A DNA stretch of 64,000 bases from assembly GCF_900105175.1 (NCBI RefSeq), contig NZ_LT629771.1, positions 1,922,001 through 1,986,000 of the forward strand, written 5' to 3'. The DNA is from Jiangella sp. DSM 45060 (GTDB lineage Bacteria; Actinomycetota; Actinomycetes; Jiangellales; Jiangellaceae). Position 1 is the first letter of the stretch, and each line of letters opens with the position of its first letter. Shown here in pieces: positions 56,548-64,000 of this stretch. The notes beneath the pieces were generated by a model. That model did no database searches. It was not told the DNA's origin and saw only the letters and a program-made list of their open reading frames with translations. A program made the position numbers and the translations under genes.

Positions 56548-58917
56548 TCACTCCGCCGGGGGACGGGGCGCCGGCAGCCGGCGCCGCAGGCTGGACGAGG
56601 CGACGGAGTCGCGCAGCCGCTCGCCGGTGGCGTCGATCCAGTCGAACCCCTCGACCAGACGGCGGTTCGCCTCGACCGCGCTGTCGCGGTAGCGGGTCGG
56701 CAGCAGGAACGCCTTGACGCGCCGGCCGAGCGACGCCGAGCGGGCGATGGAGCGCCGCACCAGTTCGGTGTCGTCGTGCAGCGCCTCGACGGGCTCGGCC
56801 TGGCGGGCGTAGCGGGCCTGCTCGACGGCGCCGACGAGGTGGTCGAGCAACTGCCGGTCGTCGTCGCCGAGTGACGCGGCCGTGGCCAGCCGGCGGCCGG
56901 TGGACCGCGGCGTGGCGGCAGGGTCCCAGGGGTGGCCGGCGTCGCGGGCGGCCTCGCGCAGGTCGGCCCACGCGGCCTCGGCCAGCGCGCCGGGATCGTC
57001 GCCGGCCCGCCGCCAGCGCAGCCGGCGGCCGATCCGCGCCGCCACCGACGGGGTGGCGAAGAACGCCGCCAGCGCCAGCGCGCCGAGCACGATGAGCGGC
57101 CACTGCGACGGCGGCTCCTGGCTGCCGGCCGCTGCGCCGCCGCCGAGCTCGTCGTCGCGCGGGATGGACGGCGCCGTGCTGGTCGGCTGCGACGTGGGGG
57201 AGCTGGGGTCGTTGGGGTCGGGCACCGGCGCGTTCTGCGTGGGCACGATGGTCCAGTCGGGGGCGCGGCCGGTGATGGCGGCCGGCGTGGGCTCGAACCG
57301 GACCCAGCCGGACCCCTCGAAGTACAGCTCCGGCCAGGCGTGGGAGTCGTGTGCGCGGACGAGGTAGCTGCCGTTGCCCTGGTAGTCGCCGGCGGTGAAG
57401 CCGACCGCGACCCGCGCCGGGATGCCCAGGTAGCGGGCCATGATGGCCATGGTCGCGGCGAACTGCTCGCAGTAGCCGCGCCGGTCGTTCAGGAAGTCGA
57501 CCAGCGCGTTGGCCGTGTGGCCGGACGTCGACTCGATGTCGTACTCGAAGCCGCCCTGCGGGCCGCGGAACCACTGCTGCAGCGCGGCCGCCTTGCTGAA
57601 GTCGTCGGCAGCGCCCTCGGTGACCTCGTCGGCGAGCTCGGTGACCTCGGCGGGGAGCTCGTCGGGCAGCTCGAGCATGGCGTCGACGTCGTCGCTGGGC
57701 GGCCCGGCGTTGCGCAGCGTCTCGACGGTCGGCTCGACCACCAGGCTCTCGACGTTGTACGAGCGGGCGCGGACGTCGTCGCCGTCGGCGACGACGTCGA
57801 GGGTGGGCCCGTGGTAGCGCCAGTCGCCCTCGATGGCGATGCTCTGCGCCGGGTAGGGGAGCGGCAGCCAGCTGGAGCTGAAGTCGGGGCTGACGTTGAT
57901 GTCGTAGTCGATGCGCGGCCAGTCGGCCTCCTCGAGGCCCTGCGGCCACGGCAGCCCGCTGTCGACGGAGTCGGGCACCGGCCGGTCGGACGTCTTCCAC
58001 TCCTCGCCGTCGAACACGTCGAGCGTGACGATGCGGATGTAGGTGGCGGCATCGGTGTCGGCGCTGGAGCTGTAGCGCAGCACTTCGACGTTCTCGCGGC
58101 GCTGCAGGTTGCGCTGGAGGTCGATGATCGGGTTGTCGGTGCGGATGGTCTGCCCGCCGCCCCCGCCGCCACCGCGGCCCGGGCCGAGCACGCCCTCCGT
58201 CAGCACCGGCGCGAGGCCAGGCACGGCGACCGCCACCGCCAGCGCCACCGCGCCGACCCGGCGGCCGTTGCGGGCCAGTGAGTCGGTCTCGGGGATGCCG
58301 CTGCGCCGCGCCGACGGGCTGGCCGAGCGACCCCACGCCGCGACCCGGGTGCGTCCCTCGGAGACCAGCAGCGCCAGGAACCCGGCCGCGGGCGGCAGGA
58401 ACCACCACCAGTCCAGCCCGATGGTCATGGCGGTGGCCGCGACGGCGTAGCAGGCGGCCAGCGGCACGCCGGCCAGCGGGACCTTGCGCAGCCAGACGGC
58501 GAGGGTGTCGACCAGCAGCGCCACGACGCCGGCCCCGCCGACCACCAGCATGAGGATGCCGCGCGGCACGGGGATGGGCGCGACGTACGTGTTGGTGACG
58601 TCGATGCCCTCCTGGAAGACGTCGACCAGCCGGGTGGCCCAGTCGGTGGTCGGGATGAACCCGAGCAGCGCGACGTCGTTGGCCACCAGCACGCCCAGCC
58701 ACAGCACGACGACGGCCAGCTGCGCCACCGGGACCAGCAGCGCCGGCACGCCGAGCTTGCGCAGCACGTAGCCGGTGCCGGCGACCAGCGCGACCACGAG
58801 GGCGGCCGGCACGATCCAGTCGTCGGTCTGGGTGATGGCGAACAGCGGCACCACCGACAGCCAGGCCGCCAGCGCCGCGACGATGGTCAGGCGGCCGTGG
58901 GCGCTCAGCGACGACAT
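56548..58917 (-). CDS. Transglutaminase-domain membrane protein
   Basis: This 789-residue protein has about seven membrane spans in the first 235 residues, a DUF3488-like extracellular region, and a transglutaminase core with cysteine in DRRGYCEQFAATMA (about 480), histidine in RAHDSHAWPELYF (about 522) and the following acidic residue. A further span (QWPLIVLGALALAAFF) and a cytoplasmic tail with DUF4129-like pattern end it. It may crosslink or cleave envelope proteins. ATG 58917 overlaps the DUF58 stop by one base (TGATG). With DUF58 and MoxR it forms a three-gene set common in actinomycetes. Confidence 0.9.
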   Translation of the reverse strand: MSSLSAHGRLTIVAALAAWLSVVPLFAITQTDDWIVPAALVVALVAGTGYVLRKLGVPALLVPVAQLAVVVLWLGVLVANDVALLGFIPTTDWATRLVDVFQEGIDVTNTYVAPIPVPRGILMLVVGGAGVVALLVDTLAVWLRKVPLAGVPLAACYAVAATAMTIGLDWWWFLPPAAGFLALLVSEGRTRVAAWGRSASPSARRSGIPETDSLARNGRRVGAVALAVAVAVPGLAPVLTEGVLGPGRGGGGGGGQTIRTDNPIIDLQRNLQRRENVEVLRYSSSADTDAATYIRIVTLDVFDGEEWKTSDRPVPDSVDSGLPWPQGLEEADWPRIDYDINVSPDFSSSWLPLPYPAQSIAIEGDWRYHGPTLDVVADGDDVRARSYNVESLVVEPTVETLRNAGPPSDDVDAMLELPDELPAEVTELADEVTEGAADDFSKAAALQQWFRGPQGGFEYDIESTSGHTANALVDFLNDRRGYCEQFAATMAIMARYLGIPARVAVGFTAGDYQGNGSYLVRAHDSHAWPELYFEGSGWVRFEPTPAAITGRAPDWTIVPTQNAPVPDPNDPSSPTSQPTSTAPSIPRDDELGGGAAAGSQEPPSQWPLIVLGALALAAFFATPSVAARIGRRLRWRRAGDDPGALAEAAWADLREAARDAGHPWDPAATPRSTGRRLATAASLGDDDRQLLDHLVGAVEQARYARQAEPVEALHDDTELVRRSIARSASLGRRVKAFLLPTRYRDSAVEANRRLVEGFDWIDATGERLRDSVASSSLRRRLPAPRPPAE

Positions 58918-60233
58918 CAGCTCGCCTCCCGTCCGGTCGAGACGCCGGCCGCGGCCTGGGCCTGCACGGCCGGGCGCTGCAGCCCGAGGCGCTCCCACAG
59001 CGTGGCCAGGTGCTCGCCGCGCTTGGCGACGATGACGTTCCAGCCGGCGCTGCGCAGCACCTGGACGCCGGCGGTGAGCCGCACCTGCTCGCGGCTGTTC
59101 TCGCCCAGCGACGTCCAGGACATGACGTCGAGGACGACGGCCAGCGCGGCGGTGGAGCCCTGCCGCAGCCCGGCGACGACGTGCGCCTCGGGCTCGGTGA
59201 GCCGGCCGAACACGCCGACCAGCAGGCCGGTGGCGGCCTCGGCGCCGCTGAGGAGGTCGGGCCAGCGGCCGACGGACGCGTCGCGCTGCGGCTGGACGAC
59301 GGCGAGCGCGTCGAGCAGCGACACCTTGGCGTCGCCGGGGCCGCTGGCGGGGTCGTGCCAGTTGGTGGAGACCGCGCCGCCGTGGTCGGTGACCAGCCGG
59401 ACGGCGTAGCCGCGCTCGGCCAGGTGGACTCCGACGGACGCGGCCGCGGTGACGCTCCACTCGAGCGAGGAGTCGATGCCCTCGCCGGTGTGCCCGGACG
59501 TGCGGGTGTCGAGCAGGAGCGTGGCCCGGCTCTGCCAGGGCTGCTCCTCGCGGCGGACCATCAACTCGCCGTGGTGGGCGGTGGCCCGCCAGTGCACGCG
59601 GCGCATGTCGTCGCCGATGCGGTAGGCGCGGATCGTCGCGTCCTCCTCACCGGCGGCGGCGATGGCCCGCGGCCGGCTCTCGCCGCTGCCGCTCCACTCG
59701 CCGACCAGCCGGACCGGCGGCAGCTGGTGCACCGTGGGTGTGACGATCAGGGTGCCGACGTCGCTGAACGCGCGGCGCAGCTCGACCATGCCGAACGGGT
59801 CGGTGACGCGCACCGTCAGCGGGCCGACCTTGTACCGGCCGCGCACCACGGGGTCGATGGAGTAGGTGACGTCGCGCCGGAACCGCGACCACACGTGGTC
59901 GAGGACGAACCGCGGCCGGGCTCCGAGCGTGAACGGGATGCTGTCCTCGACCAGCAGCACACCGGTGGGGATGCGTGCTGAGTTGGCCAGCTGCAGGCGC
60001 ACCGTCGCCCGCTCGCCGACGGACACCCGCGGCGGCTCGACCGAGCGCGACGCGGCCAGCCGCACCCGGCTGCGCAGCGCCACCATGAGGCTGATGGCCG
60101 GGACGACGACCAGCAGCAGGCCGACCCTGAGCACGTCGCGCTGCCCGGCGAGGACGGCGGCCAGGACGGCGCCGCCGCCGACGGCCAGGAAGGTCCAGCC
60201 GCGTCGGGTGAGACCGGACAGCGCGTCGTTCAT
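58917..60233 (-). CDS. DUF58 (von Willebrand-like) protein
   Basis: This 438-residue protein has two N-terminal hydrophobic spans (GWTFLAVGGGAVLAAVLAG, LLLVVVPAISLMVAL), a beta-rich middle and the DUF58 hallmark RAYRIGDDMRRVHWRATAHHGELMVR (shown here in two parts: RAYRIGDDMRR, VHWRATAHHGELMV). It normally works with the MoxR ATPase encoded six bases upstream, by analogy with chaperone pairs that mature other proteins. Its partner transglutaminase begins at its last base. Confidence 0.9.
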   Translation of the reverse strand: MNDALSGLTRRGWTFLAVGGGAVLAAVLAGQRDVLRVGLLLVVVPAISLMVALRSRVRLAASRSVEPPRVSVGERATVRLQLANSARIPTGVLLVEDSIPFTLGARPRFVLDHVWSRFRRDVTYSIDPVVRGRYKVGPLTVRVTDPFGMVELRRAFSDVGTLIVTPTVHQLPPVRLVGEWSGSGESRPRAIAAAGEEDATIRAYRIGDDMRRVHWRATAHHGELMVRREEQPWQSRATLLLDTRTSGHTGEGIDSSLEWSVTAAASVGVHLAERGYAVRLVTDHGGAVSTNWHDPASGPGDAKVSLLDALAVVQPQRDASVGRWPDLLSGAEAATGLLVGVFGRLTEPEAHVVAGLRQGSTAALAVVLDVMSWTSLGENSREQVRLTAGVQVLRSAGWNVIVAKRGEHLATLWERLGLQRPAVQAQAAAGVSTGREAS

Positions 60234-60239
60234 CGGCGG

Positions 60240-61253
60240 CTACCGGGCCGGTTCGGGCTGCGGGATGCGCTGGATGAGGTCGGCGACGATGCTGCCGGCG
60301 TCGCGGCGGCCGATCTGCGCCTCGGCCGTGGGCAGCAGCCGGTGGCCGAGGACGGGCGCGGCCAGCGCCTGGATGTCGTCGGGCAGCACGTACTCGCGGC
60401 CCTCGAGCCCGGCCCACGCCTTCGCCGCCCGGATGAGGTGCAGCGTGGCCCGCGGCGACGCGCCCAGCCGGAGGTCGGGCGAGGTGCGGGTGGCCGTGGT
60501 CAGCGCGACCGCGTACTCCTTGATGGGGTCGGCGACGTAGACGCCGCGGACCAGCCGGACCAGCTTGTGCACGTGCGCGGCGTCGGTGACCGGCTCGAGC
60601 GGGTCGAGCGCGCTGGTGGCGCCGTGGGTGTCGATCATCTCGATCTCGTCGCGCGGCGACGGGTAGCCCATGGACAGGCGCATCATGAAGCGGTCGCGCT
60701 GCGCCTCGGGGAGGGGGTAGGTGCCCTCCATCTCGATGGGGTTCTGGGTGGCGACCACCATGAACGGCGCCTCGAGCTGGTACGTGGTGCCGTCGACGGT
60801 GACCTGCCGCTCCTCCATGCACTCGAGCAGCGCGGACTGCGTCTTCGGCGAGGCGCGGTTGATCTCGTCGCCGACGACGATGTTCGCGAACACGCCGCCC
60901 GGCTTGAACTCGAACTCGCGGGTCGACTGGTTGAACACCGACACGCCCGTGACGTCGCTGGGCATGAGGTCGGGCGTGAACTGGATGCGGCGCACCGTGC
61001 AGTCGATGGCGCGGGCCACGGACTTCGCGAGCATGGTCTTGCCGACGCCGGGGACGTCCTCGATGAGGATGTGGCCCTCGGCCAGCAGCACGGTGAGGGC
61101 CAGCTTGATGACCTCGGGCTTGCCCTCGACGACCGAGCCGATGGCGGCCTGTATGCGGGCTGCGGTGTCGGCGAGGTCGCCGAGCGCCAGCTCGGGCGCG
61201 GGCTCGCCGGGCACCTGCTGTGGATGATGGCCCGGGTTGAGCGGCTCAGGCAC
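60240..61253 (-). CDS. MoxR-family AAA+ ATPase
   Basis: This 337-residue chaperone-like ATPase has Walker A EDVPGVGKTMLAKS, Walker B IVVGDEINRASPKTQSALLE, sensor 1 VVATQNPIEMEGTYPLPEAQ (20 residues) and a sensor 2 arginine in LGASPRATLHL. Start GTG 61253 has AAGGAGG 4 bases upstream; longer readings have no such site. It leads the MoxR, DUF58, transglutaminase operon and is divergent from mraZ. The first 25 residues are a proline-rich extension. Confidence 0.93.
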   Translation of the reverse strand: MPEPLNPGHHPQQVPGEPAPELALGDLADTAARIQAAIGSVVEGKPEVIKLALTVLLAEGHILIEDVPGVGKTMLAKSVARAIDCTVRRIQFTPDLMPSDVTGVSVFNQSTREFEFKPGGVFANIVVGDEINRASPKTQSALLECMEERQVTVDGTTYQLEAPFMVVATQNPIEMEGTYPLPEAQRDRFMMRLSMGYPSPRDEIEMIDTHGATSALDPLEPVTDAAHVHKLVRLVRGVYVADPIKEYAVALTTATRTSPDLRLGASPRATLHLIRAAKAWAGLEGREYVLPDDIQALAAPVLGHRLLPTAEAQIGRRDAGSIVADLIQRIPQPEPAR

Positions 61254-61943
61254 GTTTCCTCCTTCGATCCCCGACCTCGTCGGCGTGACGTGCCTCGGCC
61301 GATCGCGGCATTCCGCTGTCCTGTCTCGCAGTGGTGCGACGTGCGGACCCACCCAGCGGGTTCCCATCGGCCACGGCTTTCGCTTACCCGCAGAGCCTAT
61401 GTCCACTACGCGTGCACGCGCATCCATCCGAACCGGACATTCCCCGATGGCCCGGCCTGGTCGGACGGTGTCCCGCCCCGCCGGGCGGTGATCGGCCCGC
61501 CGGTCGGCGGCGCCGCGGTGGACCCGGCCTTCGATCATGGTGCCGAGGCGCGCCGCCTCCGCCGCCGCGCCGGCCGGCGGCCCCGTCCGCCGGCCGTTCC
61601 CCACTTCCCTCCACCACCGTCCTCCACCCGGCGGGCCGGCATCGCTGACCAGGGGCGACGTGGAGGCGTCCGCTGCGGGGGCGGGCCGGCGCCGCCGCGG
61701 CGCCCCCGCGCGCCCCACTCCGTCCCCTCCATCGCCCCGCAGGGCGCTGACCAGCGCGGACGCGGTCCGGCGTGGCCACGGGGCGGGGGCCGCGGTGGGG
61801 CGTGGTGGGGCGTAGCGGGGCTGAATGTGGTTGCAAGTGGGGGAGAGTGGAGTAGAGTGGCGGGCAATGGAGGAAGAGTGGTCCGGGGTGGCGATCAGCG
61901 GATGGTCCGGTGACGGTCACGGCGGACAGCGGGGAGGTGGGCC
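61254..61943. other. 690-base gap between moxR and mraZ
   Basis: The gap holds the divergent promoters. The right end carries the MraZ-box ladder (61826-61891). The rest is GC-rich with no supported gene: open frames on both strands are Arg/Pro-rich and lack ribosome sites. Confidence 0.6.
61826..61891 (+). promoter_or_regulatory. Ladder of MraZ-type boxes before mraZ
   Basis: TGTGG, AGTGG, AGTGG, AGTGG and AATGG end at 61830, 61840, 61850, 61860 and 61870, exactly ten bases apart. AGTGG and GGTGG follow at 61877-61881 and 61887-61891, again ten apart after a one-base shift. MraZ rings bind GTGG/TGGG repeats separated by about five bases in E. coli and Mycoplasma. This is the expected self-regulatory operator, with more boxes than usual. 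Confidence 0.75.
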
Positions 61944-62375
61944 GTGTTCCTCGGCACCCACACGCCCCGGCTGGACGACAAAGGACGGCTCATCCTTCCG
62001 GCGAAGTTCCGGGACGAGCTGGCGGAGGGCGTCGTGATCACACGAGGGCAGGAGCGCTGTCTCTACGTGTGGCCGCGGGCCGAGTTCCTCCGGTTCACCG
62101 AGCAGTTGCGCGCCGCGCCCATCACGCACAAGGGCACGCGCGACTTCGCCCGGATGCTGGCAGCGGGGGCCAGCGACGAGGTTCCGGACAAGCAGGGCCG
62201 CATCACCATCCCGCCGGGGCTGCGCACGTACGCGGCGCTGGAGCGTGAGTGCACCGTCGTCGGTGCGATGACGCGGGTGGAGATCTGGTCCGAGCAGGCC
62301 TGGGAGACGTACCAAGCGGAGAAGGAACCGATGTTCGCCGACATCTCCGAGGAGGTGCTGCCCGGCATCTTCTGA
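61944..62375 (+). CDS. mraZ: Transcriptional regulator MraZ
   Basis: This 143-residue protein has two AbrB/SpoVT-like halves: [20 protein letters not shown] at the start and [21 protein letters not shown] in the second half, each with the DxxGR motif. It forms rings that bind repeated boxes before the division/cell-wall cluster and controls rsmH. GTG 61944 has GGAGGTG 5 bases upstream. It is the first gene of the dcw cluster. Confidence 0.95.
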   Translation: MFLGTHTPRLDDKGRLILPAKFRDELAEGVVITRGQERCLYVWPRAEFLRFTEQLRAAPITHKGTRDFARMLAAGASDEVPDKQGRITIPPGLRTYAALERECTVVGAMTRVEIWSEQAWETYQAEKEPMFADISEEVLPGIF

Positions 62376-62422
62376 CCGCCGTCGCGTGGAAACGCACGAC
62401 GAGGTCTCCGGCCGCTCCACCT

Positions 62423-62448
62423 CTTGGCACCACTTCCCCGGTGCCAAG
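62423..62448. promoter_or_regulatory. Hairpin between mraZ and rsmH
   Basis: CTTGGCACC and GGTGCCAAG (9-base arms, 62423-62431 and 62440-62448) enclose an 8-base loop, in the 173-base gap before rsmH. The arm resembles the CCTTGGCAC units after miaB. It could weaken read-through or stabilise the mraZ message. Confidence 0.6.
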
Positions 62449-62548
62449 CGGCACGAGCCGGCAGCCAAGCCCGAGCGGGCGGGGACCTGGTCGTACGAGC
62501 CGCGAACGGCAACGAGCGAGGCAACGACGAAGAGACGCGGGGGTGTCG

Positions 62549-63505
62549 ATGACCGATCAGGGGGCGCACGTCCCGGTGCTGCTCGATCGCGTCGTCGAGC
62601 TGCTGGCTCCGGCTCTCTCGGAGGACGAGGGCCGTGTGGTCGTCGATGCCACGCTGGGACTCGGCGGGCACGCCGAGGCCCTGTTGCGCCGCAGCTCGAC
62701 GGCCCACCTGGTGGGCCTCGACCGCGACCGCGAGGCGCTGGCCCGGGCCACCGAGCGGCTGGCGCCGTTCGGCGACCGGTTCACCGGCGTCCACGCGGTC
62801 TACGACCGGATCGCCGACGTCTTGGCGGGCCTCGGCATCCGGCGCGTGCATGGCGTCCTGTTCGATCTCGGCGTGTCGTCCCTGCAACTGGACGAGGCCG
62901 GGCGCGGGTTCGCGTACTCGCAGGACGCGCCGCTGGACATGCGGATGGACCAGTCCACCGGCATCACCGCGGCCGAGGTGCTCAACACCTACGCCGCGGC
63001 CGACCTCACCCGCATCCTGCGCCGCTACGGCGAGGAGCGGTTCGCCTCGCGCATCGCGGCGGCCGTGGTGCGCGAGCGCCGGCGGGCACCGTTCGACACC
63101 AGCGCCCGGCTGGTCGAGCTGATCCGCGACACCATCCCGGCGCCGGCCCGGCGCACCGGCGGCAACCCGGCGAAGCGGACGTTCCAGGCGCTGCGCATCG
63201 AGGTCAACGGCGAGCTCGACACGCTCGAGCGCGCGCTGCCGGCCGCCGTCGACGCGCTGGCGGTGGGCGGGCGCATCGTCGTGCTCTCGTACCACTCGCT
63301 GGAGGACCGCATCGTCAAGCAGCTGTTCGCGGCCAGGACGACCAGCTCGGCGCCGCCCGGGCTGCCGGTCGAGCTGCCCGAGCACCGGCCCGAGCTGCGG
63401 CTGCTGACCCGCTCCGAGCCGCCCACCAGCGACGAGATCGCCGCCAACCCGCGCGCGCAGTCGGCCCGGCTGCGCGCCGTCGAGCGGATCAGGGAGGCCG
63501 CATGA
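62549..63505 (+). CDS. rsmH: 16S rRNA (cytosine-1402-N4) methyltransferase
   Basis: This 318-residue enzyme methylates C1402 in the ribosomal P site. It has [13 protein letters not shown] at the start, SAM loop [35 protein letters not shown] (20 residues) and [22 protein letters not shown] 62549 begins [12 protein letters not shown]; a GTG two codons upstream is also possible. The next gene overlaps its stop by four bases. Confidence 0.95.
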   Translation: MTDQGAHVPVLLDRVVELLAPALSEDEGRVVVDATLGLGGHAEALLRRSSTAHLVGLDRDREALARATERLAPFGDRFTGVHAVYDRIADVLAGLGIRRVHGVLFDLGVSSLQLDEAGRGFAYSQDAPLDMRMDQSTGITAAEVLNTYAAADLTRILRRYGEERFASRIAAAVVRERRRAPFDTSARLVELIRDTIPAPARRTGGNPAKRTFQALRIEVNGELDTLERALPAAVDALAVGGRIVVLSYHSLEDRIVKQLFAARTTSSAPPGLPVELPEHRPELRLLTRSEPPTSDEIAANPRAQSARLRAVERIREAA

Positions 63506-63882
63506 GCGCCGCCGAACGCGCCTACGCCCCGGTCGCCGCGCCGCGCCGGCCGTCGCTGCGCAGCGTGCCGGCCCGCGGCTCCCGTGCGCCGCGCGCCCCG
63601 TTCGTCGTGCTGGTCCTGATGGTCCTCGGCATCGGGCTGATCGGCCTGCTGGTCCTCAACACCGCCCTGCAGCAGGGCGCGTTCGAGCTGGGCGAACTGC
63701 AGTCGACCACCGACGAGCTGCGCGACCGGAAGACCGACCTCGCCGACCGCGTCGCCGCCCGCAGCGCGCCCGACGCGCTGGCCGACCAGGCCGCCCGCCT
63801 GGGCATGGTGCCGGCCGAGGACGCGCCCACCTTCCTGGAACTGCCGCGGTCCACCCACGCCGACGCTGGTGGTGCCGGCTGA
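63502..63882 (+). CDS. ftsL: FtsL-like septum protein
   Basis: This 126-residue single-span protein has a basic, proline-rich cytoplasmic tail (1-30), one span ([19 protein letters not shown], about 34-52), and an extracellular coiled coil ([20 protein letters not shown]) with the [10 protein letters not shown] end. The family is weakly conserved; place and layout between rsmH and ftsI support the call. ATG overlaps the rsmH stop (ATGA), and its stop overlaps the next ATG by one base. It would join FtsB/FtsQ in the divisome. Confidence 0.85.
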   Translation: MSAAERAYAPVAAPRRPSLRSVPARGSRAPRAPFVVLVLMVLGIGLIGLLVLNTALQQGAFELGELQSTTDELRDRKTDLADRVAARSAPDALADQAARLGMVPAEDAPTFLELPRSTHADAGGAG

Positions 63883-64000
63883 TGCCGCCCAAGGGCCAGG
63901 ACGGCCGGGGAGCGGCCGGGTCGGGCCGCGGCACGGCCGGGCAGGGCTCGGCGGGACGGGGCTCGGCCGCGGGTGCCGGACGGGGTACGGCCGCGGGCCG
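63882..64000 (+). CDS. ftsI: Start of a probable ftsI (septal penicillin-binding protein), cut by the right edge
   Basis: Only the first 39 codons lie here: ATG 63882 begins [17 protein letters not shown], a Gly/Arg/Ala-rich disordered cytoplasmic tail often seen on actinobacterial FtsI. No catalytic domain is visible, so the call rests on its position directly after rsmH and ftsL with a one-base stop/start overlap (TGATG). The frame is open to the edge. Confidence 0.7.
   Translation, partial: MPPKGQDGRGAAGSGRGTAGQGSAGRGSAAGAGRGTAAG

Overview
The window is about 64 kb of very GC-rich DNA with strongly G/C-ending codons, GTG and TTG starts, twin-arginine and lipoprotein signals, and a gene order typical of Actinobacteria. 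The order rny, gluABCD, miaB, miaA, dapF, hflX, lexA, nrdR, nrdJ and mraZ, rsmH, ftsL, ftsI is the conserved actinomycete backbone. The style suggests a soil actinomycete, perhaps of the Jiangella kind. The genus is a guess from memory and cannot be proven from the sequence alone. No rRNA, tRNA, CRISPR array, transposase or phage gene was seen.

Layout. 1-3.8 kb: the 3' end of rny faces a glutamate-type ABC transporter (gluABCD, minus strand). 4.1-11.1 kb: a two-component system and an orphan TAXI-type binding protein lie between two secreted M14 carboxypeptidases that share the same upstream direct-repeat element. 11.2-12.7 kb: miaB. 13-22.8 kb: a minus-strand sugar/uptake region, comprising a 1509-residue ThuA/sugar-dehydrogenase protein, a TIM-barrel isomerase, and a tightly overlapping cupin/ABC transporter/NCS1-like permease operon. 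Two LacI-type operators head its two transcription units. 22.9-27.5 kb: an SDR with an apparent internal deletion, a 903-residue membrane-anchored repetitive protein of unknown function, an extradiol-dioxygenase-like protein and a small antitoxin-like protein.

28.1-38.0 kb: a six-gene operon that encodes a complete methyl cycle for making glycine betaine from glycine. It has a fused glycine/sarcosine plus dimethylglycine methyltransferase, metK, adenosine kinase, metH, ahcY and metF. The cycle makes SAM, spends it on betaine, removes S-adenosylhomocysteine and adenosine, and remakes methionine from methyl-tetrahydrofolate.

38.0-52.0 kb: miaA, dapF, a possible 54-residue protein, hflX, an S9 peptidase, a DinG-type helicase, lexA divergent from a LysM protein (three SOS boxes between them), a 1.4 kb gene-poor stretch with several tandem repeats, DnaA-like boxes and an NrdR-like box, then nrdR and the B12-dependent reductase nrdJ. 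52.0-56.4 kb: a DUF998 membrane protein, a spermidine-synthase-like protein, an aldo-keto reductase, a methyltransferase and a DUF3040 protein. 56.5-61.3 kb: a minus-strand MoxR/DUF58/transglutaminase set. 61.8-64 kb: the start of the division/cell-wall cluster, with a ladder of MraZ-type boxes before mraZ, then rsmH, an FtsL-like protein and the first codons of a probable ftsI.

Repeated non-coding structure is a theme. A palindromic element with a constant core and copy-specific complementary arms lies before miaB and between metF and miaA, where it seems to have rewritten the end of metF, with a fragment after hflX.
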